Source: Platycnemis pennipes (lineage: Eukaryota; Arthropoda; Insecta; Odonata; Platycnemididae). From it: a DNA stretch of 64,000 nt. A program made the position numbers and the translations under genes. Position 1 is the stretch's first letter; the number at the start of each line of letters is the position of its first letter. Location of the stretch: contig OW121848.1 in assembly GCA_933228895.1 (NCBI GenBank), forward strand, positions 95,499,470 through 95,563,469, in the 5' to 3' direction. The notes under the pieces were generated by a model that ran no database searches, was not told where the DNA came from, and saw only the letters and a list, made by a program, of their open reading frames with translations. This document shows positions 63,945-64,000 of this stretch, in pieces.

Positions 63945-64000
63945 TGTATCATCATCATCTTTGGTCGACAATCCTAGGATCGGTTTGACTCAGCTTTCCA
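63945..64000. mobile_element. Possible end of a dispersed repeat, cut by the window edge
   Basis: ATCATCATCATCTTTGGTCG followed by ACAATCCTAGGATCGGTTTG resembles a phrase I associate with dispersed arthropod repeats, where a short ATC/ATT repeat abuts a conserved block. Only 56 bases are visible, so the family cannot be named. Confidence 0.3.

Larger units (their letters stand above)
36751..64000 (+). other. First intron of Distal-less (runs off the window)
   Basis: No homeobox exon (for example a WFQNRR-coding frame) could be found on the + strand downstream, so the intron is probably longer than 27 kb. Apart from the separately listed islands and repeats, it is AT-rich with stops in all frames. 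Long first introns full of enhancers are typical of developmental homeobox genes. An unrelated gene hidden within cannot be excluded, but none is visible. Confidence 0.6.

Noticed and set aside
36745..64000. Search for Dll exon 2 or the homeobox exon
   Set aside because: No + strand stretch reads like the Dll homeodomain or its WFQNRR motif; the GC-rich islands were each checked and do not encode it.

Overview
The window is eukaryotic, almost certainly arthropod (probably insect), nuclear DNA. It is mostly AT-rich and gene-poor, with many stop codons in all frames, microsatellites, tRNA-derived SINE copies, a Helitron remnant and a full-length non-LTR retrotransposon. The only host gene I can recognise is the first coding exon of a Distal-less (Dll/Dlx) homeobox gene on the + strand. 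The very GC-rich, homopolymer-laden exon and the roomy non-coding DNA suggest an insect with a fairly large genome. I cannot name the species.

Layout. 1-16.7 kb: non-coding DNA with a possible hAT-type transposon end at the left edge, a diverged 260-bp two-copy repeat and a few GC-rich low-complexity patches. 16.74-24.40 kb: a nested mobile element. A decayed minus-strand Helitron holds a PIF1-type helicase remnant and three ~245-bp tandem units. It is split inside its own (AC)n tract by an apparently intact L1-superfamily (Tx1-like) LINE of about 6.5 kb, with ORF1 (CCHC gag-like) and ORF2 (endonuclease plus reverse transcriptase) on the + strand and a (TAA)n tail. 24.4-33.3 kb: non-coding DNA with a GC-rich island at 25.4-26.5 kb and two SINE copies at 27.2 and 28.3 kb. 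33.3-35.84 kb: a GC/CpG-rich block that is probably the Dll promoter and 5' UTR. 35.844-36.744 kb: Dll coding exon 1, ending in a clean GTGAGT donor. 36.745-64 kb: the start of a very long first intron (more than 27 kb), with seven GC-rich islands, a 65-bp near-perfect palindrome, a 68-bp triple tandem repeat, a third (minus-strand) SINE copy and a possible repeat end at the right edge. I found no homeobox exon in the window, so it should lie beyond 64 kb.

The most interesting parts are: (1) a Tx1-like LINE apparently inserted in an (AC)n microsatellite, with the two halves of the interrupted Helitron still recognisable on each side; (2) a Distal-less N-terminus of about 300 residues in which the two conserved Dll motifs are separated by some 250 residues of Gly, Gln, Pro, Ser, Ala and His runs; (3) a SINE family with three copies sharing a conserved 3' tail; and (4) a long palindrome with a one-base loop flanked by 13-bp direct repeats. 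All identifications come from reading motifs by eye; no database search was possible.
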